From an uncultured Clostridia bacterium (GTDB lineage Bacteria; Bacillota; Clostridia; TANB77; CAG-508), in assembly GCA_934180065.1 (NCBI GenBank), contig CAKPRA010000001.1, positions 1 to 64,000 of the forward strand: a DNA stretch of 64,000 nucleotides. The letters run 5' to 3'. The translations under genes were made by a program, and so were the position numbers. Positions 16,713 to 26,253 of the stretch are shown in pieces; within the stretch, counting starts at the first letter, position 1; each line of letters opens with the position of its first letter. The notes beneath the pieces were generated by a model. It searched no databases. It was not told the origin of the DNA and saw only the letters and a program-made list of their open reading frames with translations.

Positions 16713-18794
16713 CTAGTCTTTTTTAGCTCTACTAGAAACTATAGCATCTAGTACAGATTTTGGAACTTCTTCATAATGAGAAGGTTCCATTGAATATGTT
16801 CCTCTTCCCTGTGTTTTTGAACGCAAGTCTGTTGCATAACCAAACATTTCTGATAATGGGATAAATCCTCTTATTTCTTGGTTACCAGATTTAGCTTCCA
16901 TTCCTTCCATTTTTCCACGTCTAGCATTAATGTCACCAATAACATCTCCCATATATTCTTCTGGAACTGTTACTTCAACTCTCATGATTGGCTCTAATAT
17001 AACAGATTTAGCTTGTTTACAAGCTTCTTTAAATGCCATAGATGCTGCAATCTTGAATGCCATTTCTGAAGAGTCAACTTCATGGTATGATCCATCAACT
17101 AAAGTAGCTTTGAAATCGATAACTGGATATCCAGCTAAGATACCGCTTTCAGCAGCTTCTCTGATTCCTTCTTCAACTGGTTTGATGTATTCTTTTGGAA
17201 CTGCTCCACCAACGATTTGGCTTTCAAATTTAATTCCGCTTCCTGGCTCTAATGGTTCCATTTCAAACCATACATCACCATATTGACCATGTCCACCTGA
17301 TTGACGAACGAATTTACCTTGAACTTTAACCTTATTTCTAATTGTTTCTTTGTAAGAAACTTGTGGTTTACCAACATTACATTCAACTTTGAATTCTCTC
17401 TTTAATCTATCAACAATGATATCTAAGTGTAATTCACCCATACCAGCAATGATAGTTTGTCCTGTTTCTTGATCTGTATGTGTTTTGAATGTAGGATCTT
17501 CTTCAGCTAATTTTGCTAAAGCAATTCCTAATTTTTCACTATTTGCTTTATCCTTTGGTTCAATAGCAATATCAATAACAGGCTCTGGGAATTCCATAGA
17601 CTCTAATATTACTGGTGCTGCTGGATCACATAATGTATCACCTGTTGAAACATCTTTTAATCCAACTGCTGCAGCTATATCTCCAGCATAAACTTTATTT
17701 AAGTCTTCTCTGTGGTTAGCATGCATTAATAATAATCTTCCGATTCTATCTTTTTTACCTTTATTAGCATTTAATACAGATGATCCAGAATCTAATGTTC
17801 CAGAATATACTCTTATAAAGCATAATTTTCCAACAAATGGATCTGTTGCAATTTTGAAAGCAAGTGCTGCAAATGGTTCGCTATCACTTGGTTTTCTATC
17901 TGTTTCATTTCCATCTAAGTCTACACCTTTAATTGCAGGTATATCAACTGGTGATGGTAAATAATCAACAACTGCATTTAATAATTCTTGTACACCTTTA
18001 TTTTTGTATGAAGAACCACATGTCATTGGAACTACAGTATTAGCTATTGTTCCTTTTCTTAAACCTTTTTTGATTTCTTCCTCTGTTAATTCTTCACCAT
18101 CTAGGTATTTCATCATTAATTCGTCATCTTGCTCTGCAGCAGATTCGATCATTTTTGATCTATATTCATTAGCTTTTTCAACTAAATCTGCAGGTATATC
18201 TGTTTCTTCAATTTCTACACCTTTATCATCTTTATGAATAAAAGCTCTCATTTTTATTAAATCAACAATTCCTTGGAAATTGTCTTCACTACCTATTGGT
18301 AATTGAATTGGAACTGGATTTGCACCTAATCTATCTTTAACTTGGTCTATACAAGCATAGAAATCTGCACCTGTTATATCCATTTTGTTAACATAGATCA
18401 TTCTTGGAACTTGATATTTGTCAGCTTGTCTCCAAACTGTTTCTGATTGTGGTTGAACTCCACCTTTTGCAGCTAATACTAAAACTGAACCATCTAAAAC
18501 TTTTAATGATCTTTCAACCTCAACTGTAAAGTCAACGTGTCCTGGTGTGTCTATAATGTTAATTCTATGACCTAACCAATGACATGTTGTAGCAGCAGAA
18601 GTAATTGTTATACCTCTTTCTTGCTCTTGAACCATCCAGTCCATTGTTGCTGCTCCATCATGAACTTCTCCTATTTTATGTGTTTTACCTGTATAGAATA
18701 GAATTCTTTCTGTAGTAGTAGTTTTACCAGCATCAATATGAGCCATTATTCCTATATTTCTTGTTTTCTCTAAAGGAAATTCTCTTCCAGCCAT
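16713..18794 (-). CDS. fusA: Elongation factor G
   Basis: EF-G is the GTPase that drives ribosomal translocation. It has AHIDAGKTTTTER, DTPGHVDFTVEVERSL and NKMD in the G domain, followed by domains II-V with the conserved GMGELHLDI. At 693 residues it is typical. ATG with AGGAGG upstream. Third gene of the str operon (rpsL-rpsG-fusA-tuf). Confidence 0.98.
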   Translation of the reverse strand: MAGREFPLEKTRNIGIMAHIDAGKTTTTERILFYTGKTHKIGEVHDGAATMDWMVQEQERGITITSAATTCHWLGHRINIIDTPGHVDFTVEVERSLKVLDGSVLVLAAKGGVQPQSETVWRQADKYQVPRMIYVNKMDITGADFYACIDQVKDRLGANPVPIQLPIGSEDNFQGIVDLIKMRAFIHKDDKGVEIEETDIPADLVEKANEYRSKMIESAAEQDDELMMKYLDGEELTEEEIKKGLRKGTIANTVVPMTCGSSYKNKGVQELLNAVVDYLPSPVDIPAIKGVDLDGNETDRKPSDSEPFAALAFKIATDPFVGKLCFIRVYSGTLDSGSSVLNANKGKKDRIGRLLLMHANHREDLNKVYAGDIAAAVGLKDVSTGDTLCDPAAPVILESMEFPEPVIDIAIEPKDKANSEKLGIALAKLAEEDPTFKTHTDQETGQTIIAGMGELHLDIIVDRLKREFKVECNVGKPQVSYKETIRNKVKVQGKFVRQSGGHGQYGDVWFEMEPLEPGSGIKFESQIVGGAVPKEYIKPVEEGIREAAESGILAGYPVIDFKATLVDGSYHEVDSSEMAFKIAASMAFKEACKQAKSVILEPIMRVEVTVPEEYMGDVIGDINARRGKMEGMEAKSGNQEIRGFIPLSEMFGYATDLRSKTQGRGTYSMEPSHYEEVPKSVLDAIVSSRAKKD

Positions 18795-18948
18795 ATTTAC
18801 CTCCTTATTTTCATATTTTTTATTATTTATACATGTATGAGATTGACATAATGTAAATATTCCTATATATGTAAAAATATAGGAACATTATTTCCTATAA
18901 TTTTTACAATATACTAATTCAGTTAATTTACTTAATATGTCAAAAATT

Positions 18949-19419
18949 TTACCATTTATAATGAGCAAAAGCTTTATTAGCTTCAGCCATTCTATGCATA
19001 TCTTCTTTCTTCTTGAATGCTCCACCATTTCCAGCTACTGCATCCATTATTTCACCAGCTAATTTTTCAGACATAGTTTTTTCATGTCTATTTCTAGCAT
19101 AAACAACTAACCATCTTAATCCTAATGTTTGTCTTCTTTCTGGTCTGATTTCGATTGGCACTTGGTATGTAGCACCACCAATTCTTCTAGCTTTAACTTC
19201 TAGAACTGGCATTACATTATTTAGTGCATCTTCAAAAACTTCTAATGGATTTTTGTTTTCTTTTTCTTTTATGATATCAAATGCATCATAAACTATTTTT
19301 TGAGCAACTGTTTTCTTTCCATCTAACATAACATTGTTGATTAATTTTGTAACAACTTTGCTATTATACATTGGATCTGGTAAAACTTCTCTTTTTGCTA
19401 TATATCCTTTTCTTGGCAC
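18949..19419 (-). CDS. rpsG: 30S ribosomal protein S7
   Basis: S7 nucleates assembly of the 30S head and contacts the E-site tRNA. The start MPRKGYIAKREVLPDP and the region RRIGGATYQVPIEIRPERR are diagnostic, and 156 residues is standard. It lies between rpsL and fusA, each gap about 150-190 bp, wider than usual for this operon. Confidence 0.97.
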   Translation of the reverse strand: MPRKGYIAKREVLPDPMYNSKVVTKLINNVMLDGKKTVAQKIVYDAFDIIKEKENKNPLEVFEDALNNVMPVLEVKARRIGGATYQVPIEIRPERRQTLGLRWLVVYARNRHEKTMSEKLAGEIMDAVAGNGGAFKKKEDMHRMAEANKAFAHYKW

Positions 19420-19607
19420 TTTTCTTCCCTCCTTATAATATTTGATACTAATATTAACCTAGTATCTTAGGTACTCTAAAAAGTTTAATACTAAATCTTC
19501 TTCTTAAACCTTTTCGTTAAGTGCTATATAATCTATATCTAATTTAAGTAACAAAACTTTAATCTTAGTAAGTTATACGCACTTGCATTTTAATCTAAAT
19601 ACTAATC

Positions 19608-20021
19608 CTATTTCTTAGGTTTCTTTGCTCCGTATTTAGATCTAGCTTGCATTCTGTCTTTAACTCCTGCAGTATCTAATGTTCCTCTGATTATGTGGTA
19701 TCTAACACCTGGAAGGTCTTTTACTCTTCCTCCTCTTATTAAAACAACACTATGCTCTTGTAAGTTATGTCCAATACCTGGAATATAAGATGTTACTTCA
19801 TATCCATTTGATAATCTAACCCTAGCAACTTTTCTTAAAGCTGAGTTTGGTTTTTTAGGTGTTACTGTTTTTACAACTGTACATACACCTCTTTTTTGTG
19901 GTGCACGTCTGTCAGTCATCTTTTTCTTCATAGAATTGTATCCATGTTGCAAAGCTGGAGCTGTAGATTTTGTTACACCTGTTTTTCTTCCTTTTCTTAC
20001 TAATTGATTAATTGTTGGCAC
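19608..20021 (-). CDS. rpsL: 30S ribosomal protein S12
   Basis: S12 lies at the decoding centre. The segment VVKTVTPKKPNSALRKVARVRL and the loop GGRVKDLPGVRYHIIRG are diagnostic; the Lys in TPKKPNS is at the classic streptomycin-resistance site, here the wild-type residue. At 137 residues it is typical of Firmicutes. It is first in the str operon, with a strong promoter and a palindromic leader. rpoBC is not beside it; a DUF1385-like gene is transcribed divergently. Confidence 0.97.
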   Translation of the reverse strand: MPTINQLVRKGRKTGVTKSTAPALQHGYNSMKKKMTDRRAPQKRGVCTVVKTVTPKKPNSALRKVARVRLSNGYEVTSYIPGIGHNLQEHSVVLIRGGRVKDLPGVRYHIIRGTLDTAGVKDRMQARSKYGAKKPKK

Positions 20022-20040
20022 TTAAATTTCACCTCCTAAA

Positions 20041-20102
20041 ATAATTATAACCGTTAGTATTTTTTTCTATATTTAACTTTATATACTAACGGTTATAATT
20101 AT
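20041..20102 (-). promoter_or_regulatory. 20-bp palindrome over the str operon promoter/leader
   Basis: The sequence at 20041-20060 is perfectly complementary to 20083-20102. The outer arm covers the -10 box, so the inner part (GTTAGTAT with ATACTAAC) would form a hairpin right at the 5' end of the rpsL mRNA. It may be an operator or a 5'-end stabilising hairpin. Confidence 0.5.
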
Positions 20103-20126
20103 ATCATCGAAAGATTGATAAGTCAA
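20098..20126 (-). promoter_or_regulatory. Promoter of the str operon
   Basis: Minus strand: TTGACT (20121-20126), 17-bp spacer, TATAAT (20098-20103). It is near consensus, 77 bp before the rpsL start. Confidence 0.85.
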
Positions 20127-20224
20127 TATTCAAGTTGTGTTAAATTATGAAAATTCTATTGCATTTTATATAAACATGCTGTATGCTATTTATATATAAA
20201 ATCATTAAAGGAGTGAATATTTTT

Positions 20225-20896
20225 ATGTTGAAAATTACAAATGCATTTTCAACTCCTAACGGAATTGTTATTTATTCTGCAAAAAATCCACAAATTGCCT
20301 TATATACTTACAGAGATTCTTGTGGAAATATCATTTCAAAAAAAATATCACAATCCGAAATATTAGAAATAGGTTCTTTACCTATTTCGAAGAACAAATT
20401 AACAATCATTATGCTTTTACTATGCGCTATTTCACTTTTAATTTCATTATATTTTTCTCATATATTATGTGGAATTTATTTTTCATGTGCAATTTCATTG
20501 CACTTAACAAATTTTTTAATATTTCTTTTTTCTAAAAGTTTGAAACGCGTTCATGCTACAGAGCATATGATTATTAATTGTTACAATAAGGGGTTACGGT
20601 TAAGTAAAAGAAATATAAGAAAATGCTCCCGTCTGCATAAATACTGTGGTTTTCAAACACTTTTCTATAAACTGGTTTGCAGATCAATTGTTTTGGTAAT
20701 CTTTTGGATTTATAACTTAAAATGCGGAGTAATATCAATTATAATTTTCTTTGCTCTTGAAAATTTTTTAAAACTTTTCAATTATTGCCCATTTTTTCTT
20801 TTGCCCCAATTGTTAGTAACAAGCAAGCCTTCAGATTATGAATTAGAATTAGGACTTGTTGCTATCAAAAATTATTCATTTATGGAAAAAGAATAA
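20225..20896 (+). CDS. Divergent DUF1385 (YqhQ-like) membrane protein
   Basis: The 223-residue protein has paired transmembrane segments at about 62-100 and again at 155-180. The core HATEHMIINCYNKG (from residue 110), then RLHKYCGF, and TSKPSDYELELGLVAI at the end match the DUF1385 pattern (HGAEHKTI.CYE.G, RFHPRCGTNF, TREPDD..IEVAI). The family is a conserved Firmicutes membrane protein of unknown function. Here it is shorter and more divergent than usual. The start at 20225 follows AAAGGAG; the upstream in-frame ATG at 20183 lacks a ribosome binding site. Confidence 0.7.
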   Translation: MLKITNAFSTPNGIVIYSAKNPQIALYTYRDSCGNIISKKISQSEILEIGSLPISKNKLTIIMLLLCAISLLISLYFSHILCGIYFSCAISLHLTNFLIFLFSKSLKRVHATEHMIINCYNKGLRLSKRNIRKCSRLHKYCGFQTLFYKLVCRSIVLVIFWIYNLKCGVISIIIFFALENFLKLFNYCPFFLLPQLLVTSKPSDYELELGLVAIKNYSFMEKE

Positions 20897-20906
20897 CTTG
20901 TTAGAA

Positions 20907-20941
20907 AAAAGAGATAAGTTTAATAAAAACTTATCTCTTTT
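20907..20941. terminator. Bidirectional terminator
   Basis: A 15-bp perfect stem, 20907-20921 with 20927-20941, with A and T tails, lies between the DUF1385-like gene and the converging coiled-coil operon. Confidence 0.85.
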
Positions 20942-20949
20942 TTTATTTA

Positions 20950-22056
20950 TTATCTATTTTCACGTGATTTTGATTCTTTGTTCTGAATTTTCTTACCTTT
21001 TTCATTAATAGTATCTGTCATATCAACTATTTTTTTCTTCATATCTAATATCTTTTTATTTTTGGCATCTCTAACTGTCATAACAGCATTTTTTATTCCA
21101 CCTTTTATATTACTTCCAAACTCGATAATTTTATTTTTTCCATTTCTTGTAATACTTGCAGCCTTTTGAAAAGAATCTTTTTGCATCTCTTGTACTTTGC
21201 TTACAAAATTATTAACAGTATTTTTTACTGCTTCCAATTTTCCCTTTAATAAATTTCCGTTTTTACGTTGTTTTTCATGATTTTTTCCTTTAAATAATGA
21301 TGATATTTTTCCAATTAAAGTCTTTATTTTGCTTGTTTTTTCTATATTTGTTAATGATTTGTTTTTATCTAAAGCTAATTCTTCCTTTACTAATTTGAAT
21401 TCACGCTTAGCTCCTTTTTCATTCTTTCTATTATTCTTTACAAATGTTCGTGCTTCTCGTATGCTCTTTTTTAGTTCATTAATATTATCCCTAGTTTCAG
21501 TATATTGTTGTCCAATATGAGATTTTGCGAAATCTTCTTTAAGTCTTTTCAATTCATTATTGCATTTTTCAACAGTTTCTGTATCTCCTCTTTTTACCGC
21601 ATCATTTAATAATCGTTTTTGTGAACTTTCTGCTTTTTTATATAATTTATAAATCTCAGTTGCTTCAAGATTCTTCTTTTCAGATAATTTTTTGGCCAAG
21701 TCACATCTATCATCATTTATTGTTTGTTCTGCTCCTTGTCTTAAATCATTATATTTCTTCATACTTTTTTTATATTCGTTTGTTGCTACATCTACATATA
21801 ATTTATACTCAGTTTTAATATCATCTCTATTAGCTTTTTTATCTACATATTCTGTTGAAGCATTATCTATATAGCTAGATGCTTTCTCCTTAAGATCTAC
21901 TGCTGTTTCTTTGGCAGTTTTTGCTACATCACATGCCTTAACAATTCCAAGATTAGCTATTGCCATTGCTAAATTTTCTAATTGCTTTGTTAATGGCTCT
22001 ACATACTTTTGCTGATTTATATTTTGATCTTCATTATTTATATTTTTATCTTCCAT
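20950..22056 (-). CDS. Unknown coiled-coil protein, last gene of the alternating operon (368 aa)
   Basis: I do not recognise this protein. It is almost entirely Lys/Glu-rich helix. An Asn/Gln-rich N-terminus is followed by a short less polar helix near 25-50 (LENLAMAIANLGIVKACDVA), then long coiled-coil segments (about 60-240) and a basic C-terminal half with repeated amphipathic helices (for example IIEFGSNIKGGIKNAVMTV). It has no signal peptide or clear transmembrane helix. ATG with AGGAGG. It forms the third small-plus-large pair with the 55-codon gene 32 bp upstream. A scaffold or polymer-forming role is possible but unsupported. Confidence 0.75.
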   Translation of the reverse strand: MEDKNINNEDQNINQQKYVEPLTKQLENLAMAIANLGIVKACDVAKTAKETAVDLKEKASSYIDNASTEYVDKKANRDDIKTEYKLYVDVATNEYKKSMKKYNDLRQGAEQTINDDRCDLAKKLSEKKNLEATEIYKLYKKAESSQKRLLNDAVKRGDTETVEKCNNELKRLKEDFAKSHIGQQYTETRDNINELKKSIREARTFVKNNRKNEKGAKREFKLVKEELALDKNKSLTNIEKTSKIKTLIGKISSLFKGKNHEKQRKNGNLLKGKLEAVKNTVNNFVSKVQEMQKDSFQKAASITRNGKNKIIEFGSNIKGGIKNAVMTVRDAKNKKILDMKKKIVDMTDTINEKGKKIQNKESKSRENR

Positions 22057-22088
22057 GGAAACCTCCTTATTAATTTTTTAATAATTAC

Positions 22089-22256
22089 TTACTCATCCAC
22101 ATGTAATATTTTATCAATATTATTACTTAAATTCTCACAATACTCTTCCATTTCTTCTATTAAAGCTTCTCGTTCTTCTGCGTTTAAACTGTCTAAATCA
22201 ATTATTCTTCCATTATGCACAATTTTCCCAAACTTTTCTTCTGTTTCTTCATTCAT
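22089..22256 (-). CDS. Small acidic protein paired with the 368-aa coiled-coil protein (55 aa)
   Basis: A short gene with a strong AAGGAGG site eight bases before the ATG. The 55-residue product is very acidic and helical: MNEETEEKFGKIVHNGR, then IDLDSLNAEEREALIEEME and a single Cys in EEYCENLSNN. I do not recognise the family. It lies 32 bp upstream of the 368-aa gene, as two similar-sized small genes lie just upstream of the other two large genes. It may be a chaperone or adaptor for its partner; this is inference from position only. Confidence 0.65.
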   Translation of the reverse strand: MNEETEEKFGKIVHNGRIIDLDSLNAEEREALIEEMEEYCENLSNNIDKILHVDE

Positions 22257-22428
22257 AAAATTTTCCTCCTTCGCTTTTTATCATACCATTCATATCAATT
22301 GTTTGTAAATACTTAATTTTAATTTATAAAATACACTCTACTATTCTTTTAAAAATAATACAATAGAGCATTTATTACAAATACATATAATAATTATAAT
22401 AAAGCTCTAATTTTTACATTTTTATTAT

Positions 22429-25400
22429 TTATCTATCATTTCTTCCATATTGATTATATGTATCATATTTTTTATCATCAACATACATATCATATATATC
22501 ATCATCTGCAATTTTTGTTCTTCCATCTCCATATTTTTTCTCATGATAATTTTTTGTTAATTTATGATTTCTTTTAAATGTTGGGAATAGTCCTTGTTGT
22601 ACTATTTGAGCAACTGCACTTGCTATTCCAATAATTACTGTACCATTTCCTAATTTATATGCCTTTGAACCTTTTGGTATTGCCATACCTTCTATACCAG
22701 TTATACTATCACCTTTTACACGAGCTTGTAATGGGCCTGCAACTTTAGTTTCATACCACTCAAATCCATCTGGAATCTTTCTTTCTTTTTTTACAATTTT
22801 TGAAACTATCTTTGTTGCTCCTTCAGGAATATTCATGTCAGACCATCCTCTTCCCATAGAATGACCACTACCTTTTGCCATTTGTACTGTTTCGTTAAAG
22901 AATGAAAGTTTATCATCACTTGCATTTAACGCTTCTACATATTTTTGTTTTATAGAGTCTGGTAATAACTTATGTAAATCTGAAATTTTTGTAGAATCAC
23001 TTATATTTAATACACCATATGCATTAGAAAATTCTGAACAATTTGGATGTGTATCAATATACTGTTTAATTGCCTCATCTCCTATCGAATATGAAATATT
23101 ATTTCCTGAAACATCTGTAAATCTAAAATTAATACCTTGTGTAACTGTATCACTTGATGTAAATGTTCCAGGTGCATGCGCTGTATGTGCTCCTAAATCT
23201 GCTGACCAATATGCAGTATCACCTCTCACGCAATCTCCAACTGTAGCATTCTCATATGTTATTGGTATTTCTGTAGTTTCTTCAACATCTATAGTTTGAG
23301 TTTTATATTTTGGTCTTTGTTCCCATATCGTTGATTTTTGATTTGTTTGTATATCTCCTGGGTTTACATTCTGACTTGGATCTTCAACAATTTTTGGTCT
23401 ACTTAAGAAGTATTTTAATCCTAAAAGAGTAGCCGATGCTGCTATTTTTAATCCTCTATCAATATTCTTTGTTTTTCCTCTTAATATATTTTTTCTGCTT
23501 ACTGAATTTGTCCATACTGTATCACCTATTGTTCCACTGAAATCTAATTCATTTACTAAATCTAAGTTCATATTTCCTACTGAATCACCAGGATTACGTT
23601 GCACAAATTTTCCATCTCTTTTACGTCCGCCTTTGACAAATGATTCACTTTGATCTGTAATGGGTACTGCTGTTTTTCCTCCAAATGTTAATATAGATCT
23701 TTGCATAGCTTTTTTTGCAACATCATCTTTATTTAAAGTTGCATAATTATCATATATATCTTCATAAATTTCTGAAGATTTTGACATATTTTTATATGAT
23801 GCTTTTCTAGCTTTCTGATTTCTTTTTGCATTTTCCTTATCTTGAAGTAATTTTACTTTAGCATGTCTTATCCATTTATCTTCTACAGATTCATCTATTA
23901 CTTTACATCTATCTTGTATCAATTTTTCGGTTAATTTAACTTTATTTCCATTTCCATCTGGAACCTTAAAATTAAACCAGCTCTTAAACCATGCTCCAAA
24001 AGCAGTTGAACCATTATTCATATAATATTCTTGTCTTGCTTCCTTTCGTGCACTCGCACCTACTTTATATGGTGTTGGCATATCATATGTTCCTGAAATT
24101 TTTGATCCAAGATATCTAACTCCTGCAGCTCCCAAACCTATAACTGTTTCTAAAGTTCTTACTGGTAATGACGCTAGACCTGCCACATTTGAGATTGCTG
24201 TTCTTATTACATGTCTTTTTCCATCAGCTTTTTCTTTAAAACTAGTCCATTTAAATATTGCAGCAGCTCTATCTTTTGCAGTCACTTTTCCACCGTTATT
24301 TCTTACCATCATCGCAGAGCCACCAGTTTTTAATATAGCAACTGTATCTCTTGAATCAAAATGTGAGCTATTGTAATTTTTAACATAGTCAACTTCTCTT
24401 AGAAATCTTTGTTTGATTAGACCTTTTAACTGGTTTATCTCTTCGCTTTTGGCATCTATCTCATCTTTTGGTTTACCAGCATTTTGTAAATCCTGTAATT
24501 CCTGACTTAACTTATCTAATCTGTTTTTATATTCATCAGAATAACCTTCTTCTATACCTACTACCTGGCATAAACTTATTTTTTTAGATTTTTCTTCCCA
24601 TGATTCCAATTGCATAAATCTTAAGTCATCTTCTTTTTCTGGATAGTCTTCTATATACTCATAATTATAGTCTACCTCTGTTCCATCAGATTTTGTAAAT
24701 TTTTCTGTTTTATTTTTTCTATGTTCTTGAAATCTTTTCCATCTTTCTTTATACTCTTTTGCTTTTTCTTTATCTCCATATGTCTTAGCTCTACAATCAT
24801 CATGTCTAAATTTCTTTTCATCATCAATTTTTTGTTTTGTATCACTATCAAACTCATTTATATATGCTTCTCTATCATCTGCATCTCTATCTAAAATACC
24901 ATTTTCAATGTCAATTATTTTTACATGATCTGCAAATATTTCCATTTTTTGATCTTCGATATCAATTTTATTTTTTATTTGTTCTGATTTTTCTTCTACT
25001 GCCTTTATTGCATCATCTATTTTCTTTATACTATCTTCAATTTTTGCTTTTTCTGCTCCTGTTTTAGATGGGTATGCTTTTGGATCTAAAATAATTAATA
25101 ATTTCATATCAGGCATTAATCTTATAACTTCTTCATCTTTAATATTTATAGTATTTCCATCTTTATCAGTATATGAAAAAACTCCATTTTGTGCATTTTC
25201 AAATTGCTTTCTAATCTCTTCATATTGTGTTGCTAAAGAAATTAGTTGTTTATTTTTTAATGCTTCTGTTTTATTTTTTGAATCTCCACTTGTAATATTA
25301 GCATCTTCGGTCAAATCTGCCAAAGTAGTAGTATCCAATCCTTTATCATGCAATTCTTGGATTTTATCTTTCATTCCTTGTTTCATAGTATCTATCTGCG

Positions 25401-26052
25401 TTGCGTAATTTGTTTTTGCTGCATCATACATTGAAGTAGCATGTGCAGGATCTGTAATCCATGATTTAAGTCTATTTATTTCATCTATTGTATCTGTAAG
25501 CTTTTGTAGCTGTTCATTATATAATTTGCTCTCTGCTATTATTTCTCTTCTATCTTTTTCTGGACTAGTAGTTTTATCAAAGAAAATTTTATGTTCTATA
25601 TAATTATACTTATCTTGTAGCTTTTGTAATTCCTCTTTTTCTAATTGACTACTTGCAATACCTTCTTGTAGTGCTTGCTTATATTCATTTTGATCTGGAT
25701 CTTTCAATACTAAGTCTTGTCTTATTTCAGCAGTTTTAAATATTGATTCTGTTGCTAATTCTAATGCTTGCTTTAGTGCATCATAGTCTGTAGTATTTCC
25801 TGCTGCAGGTGAAGCATGAGATGTTTCTCTATCATCTATTTTTTTTGTTAATTCTTTATATAATTTATGGAAATTATTATCATTTTCATTATCTTGATCT
25901 AATTCAATGTCTGCATTTGCTGATAATTCATTCATTATGTCATCTATTGCTTGTTTTGCTTCATCATATTTTCCATCTGTCAATAATTTTTCAAAGTCAC
26001 TTACAATATTCTGCATTTCTTGATTTATTCTATCAAAAGAAATATCCACCAA
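22429..26052 (-). CDS. Unknown large coiled-coil protein (1207 aa)
   Basis: I do not recognise this protein. The first 60 residues (FEKLLTDGKYDEAKQAIDDIM) resemble the start of the 717-aa protein upstream, so the two share an N-terminal module. Residues 60-560 are charged coiled coil. Mildly hydrophobic helices lie near 617-650 and 862-878. From 880 to 1080 is a beta-rich, Thr/Ser/Gly-rich region with two Cys (DCVRGD, HPNCSEF). A hydrophobic segment (GTVIIGIASAVAQIVQQGLFP, about 1136-1157) precedes a basic Tyr/Asp-rich tail. There is no signal peptide. It is the second large gene of the operon. Confidence 0.75.
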   Translation of the reverse strand: MVDISFDRINQEMQNIVSDFEKLLTDGKYDEAKQAIDDIMNELSANADIELDQDNENDNNFHKLYKELTKKIDDRETSHASPAAGNTTDYDALKQALELATESIFKTAEIRQDLVLKDPDQNEYKQALQEGIASSQLEKEELQKLQDKYNYIEHKIFFDKTTSPEKDRREIIAESKLYNEQLQKLTDTIDEINRLKSWITDPAHATSMYDAAKTNYATQIDTMKQGMKDKIQELHDKGLDTTTLADLTEDANITSGDSKNKTEALKNKQLISLATQYEEIRKQFENAQNGVFSYTDKDGNTINIKDEEVIRLMPDMKLLIILDPKAYPSKTGAEKAKIEDSIKKIDDAIKAVEEKSEQIKNKIDIEDQKMEIFADHVKIIDIENGILDRDADDREAYINEFDSDTKQKIDDEKKFRHDDCRAKTYGDKEKAKEYKERWKRFQEHRKNKTEKFTKSDGTEVDYNYEYIEDYPEKEDDLRFMQLESWEEKSKKISLCQVVGIEEGYSDEYKNRLDKLSQELQDLQNAGKPKDEIDAKSEEINQLKGLIKQRFLREVDYVKNYNSSHFDSRDTVAILKTGGSAMMVRNNGGKVTAKDRAAAIFKWTSFKEKADGKRHVIRTAISNVAGLASLPVRTLETVIGLGAAGVRYLGSKISGTYDMPTPYKVGASARKEARQEYYMNNGSTAFGAWFKSWFNFKVPDGNGNKVKLTEKLIQDRCKVIDESVEDKWIRHAKVKLLQDKENAKRNQKARKASYKNMSKSSEIYEDIYDNYATLNKDDVAKKAMQRSILTFGGKTAVPITDQSESFVKGGRKRDGKFVQRNPGDSVGNMNLDLVNELDFSGTIGDTVWTNSVSRKNILRGKTKNIDRGLKIAASATLLGLKYFLSRPKIVEDPSQNVNPGDIQTNQKSTIWEQRPKYKTQTIDVEETTEIPITYENATVGDCVRGDTAYWSADLGAHTAHAPGTFTSSDTVTQGINFRFTDVSGNNISYSIGDEAIKQYIDTHPNCSEFSNAYGVLNISDSTKISDLHKLLPDSIKQKYVEALNASDDKLSFFNETVQMAKGSGHSMGRGWSDMNIPEGATKIVSKIVKKERKIPDGFEWYETKVAGPLQARVKGDSITGIEGMAIPKGSKAYKLGNGTVIIGIASAVAQIVQQGLFPTFKRNHKLTKNYHEKKYGDGRTKIADDDIYDMYVDDKKYDTYNQYGRNDR

Positions 26053-26081
26053 TTATTCCCCCCTTTTTCGCTTCTTCATTA

Positions 26082-26234
26082 TTATATTGATTCCAATAAT
26101 ATCGCCTTTATTCTGTTTATTTGCTCATTATATTCTAATAATTGCTCTGTGGAAGCTTTTTTTAAAGTTTCTTCTGTCATTAGACTATTAACCTTTTTTA
26201 ATGCTTCTAACAATTGTTTTACATTTTCATCCAT
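26082..26234 (-). CDS. Small helical protein paired with the 1207-aa protein (50 aa)
   Basis: The ATG follows AAAGGAGG at good spacing. The 50-residue product is one amphipathic helix-turn-helix: KQLLEALKKVNSLMTEE, then KKASTEQLLEYNEQINRIKAILLE. It aligns with the 55-aa product of the small gene at 28475-28642: both share the A-S-x-x-Q-L-x-x-Y core and a following K-A-x-x-L. The two are therefore paralogues. It lies 29 bp upstream of the 1207-aa gene. Function unknown. Confidence 0.65.
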   Translation of the reverse strand: MDENVKQLLEALKKVNSLMTEETLKKASTEQLLEYNEQINRIKAILLESI

Positions 26235-26253
26235 AAAATTTCCTCCTTTGTAA

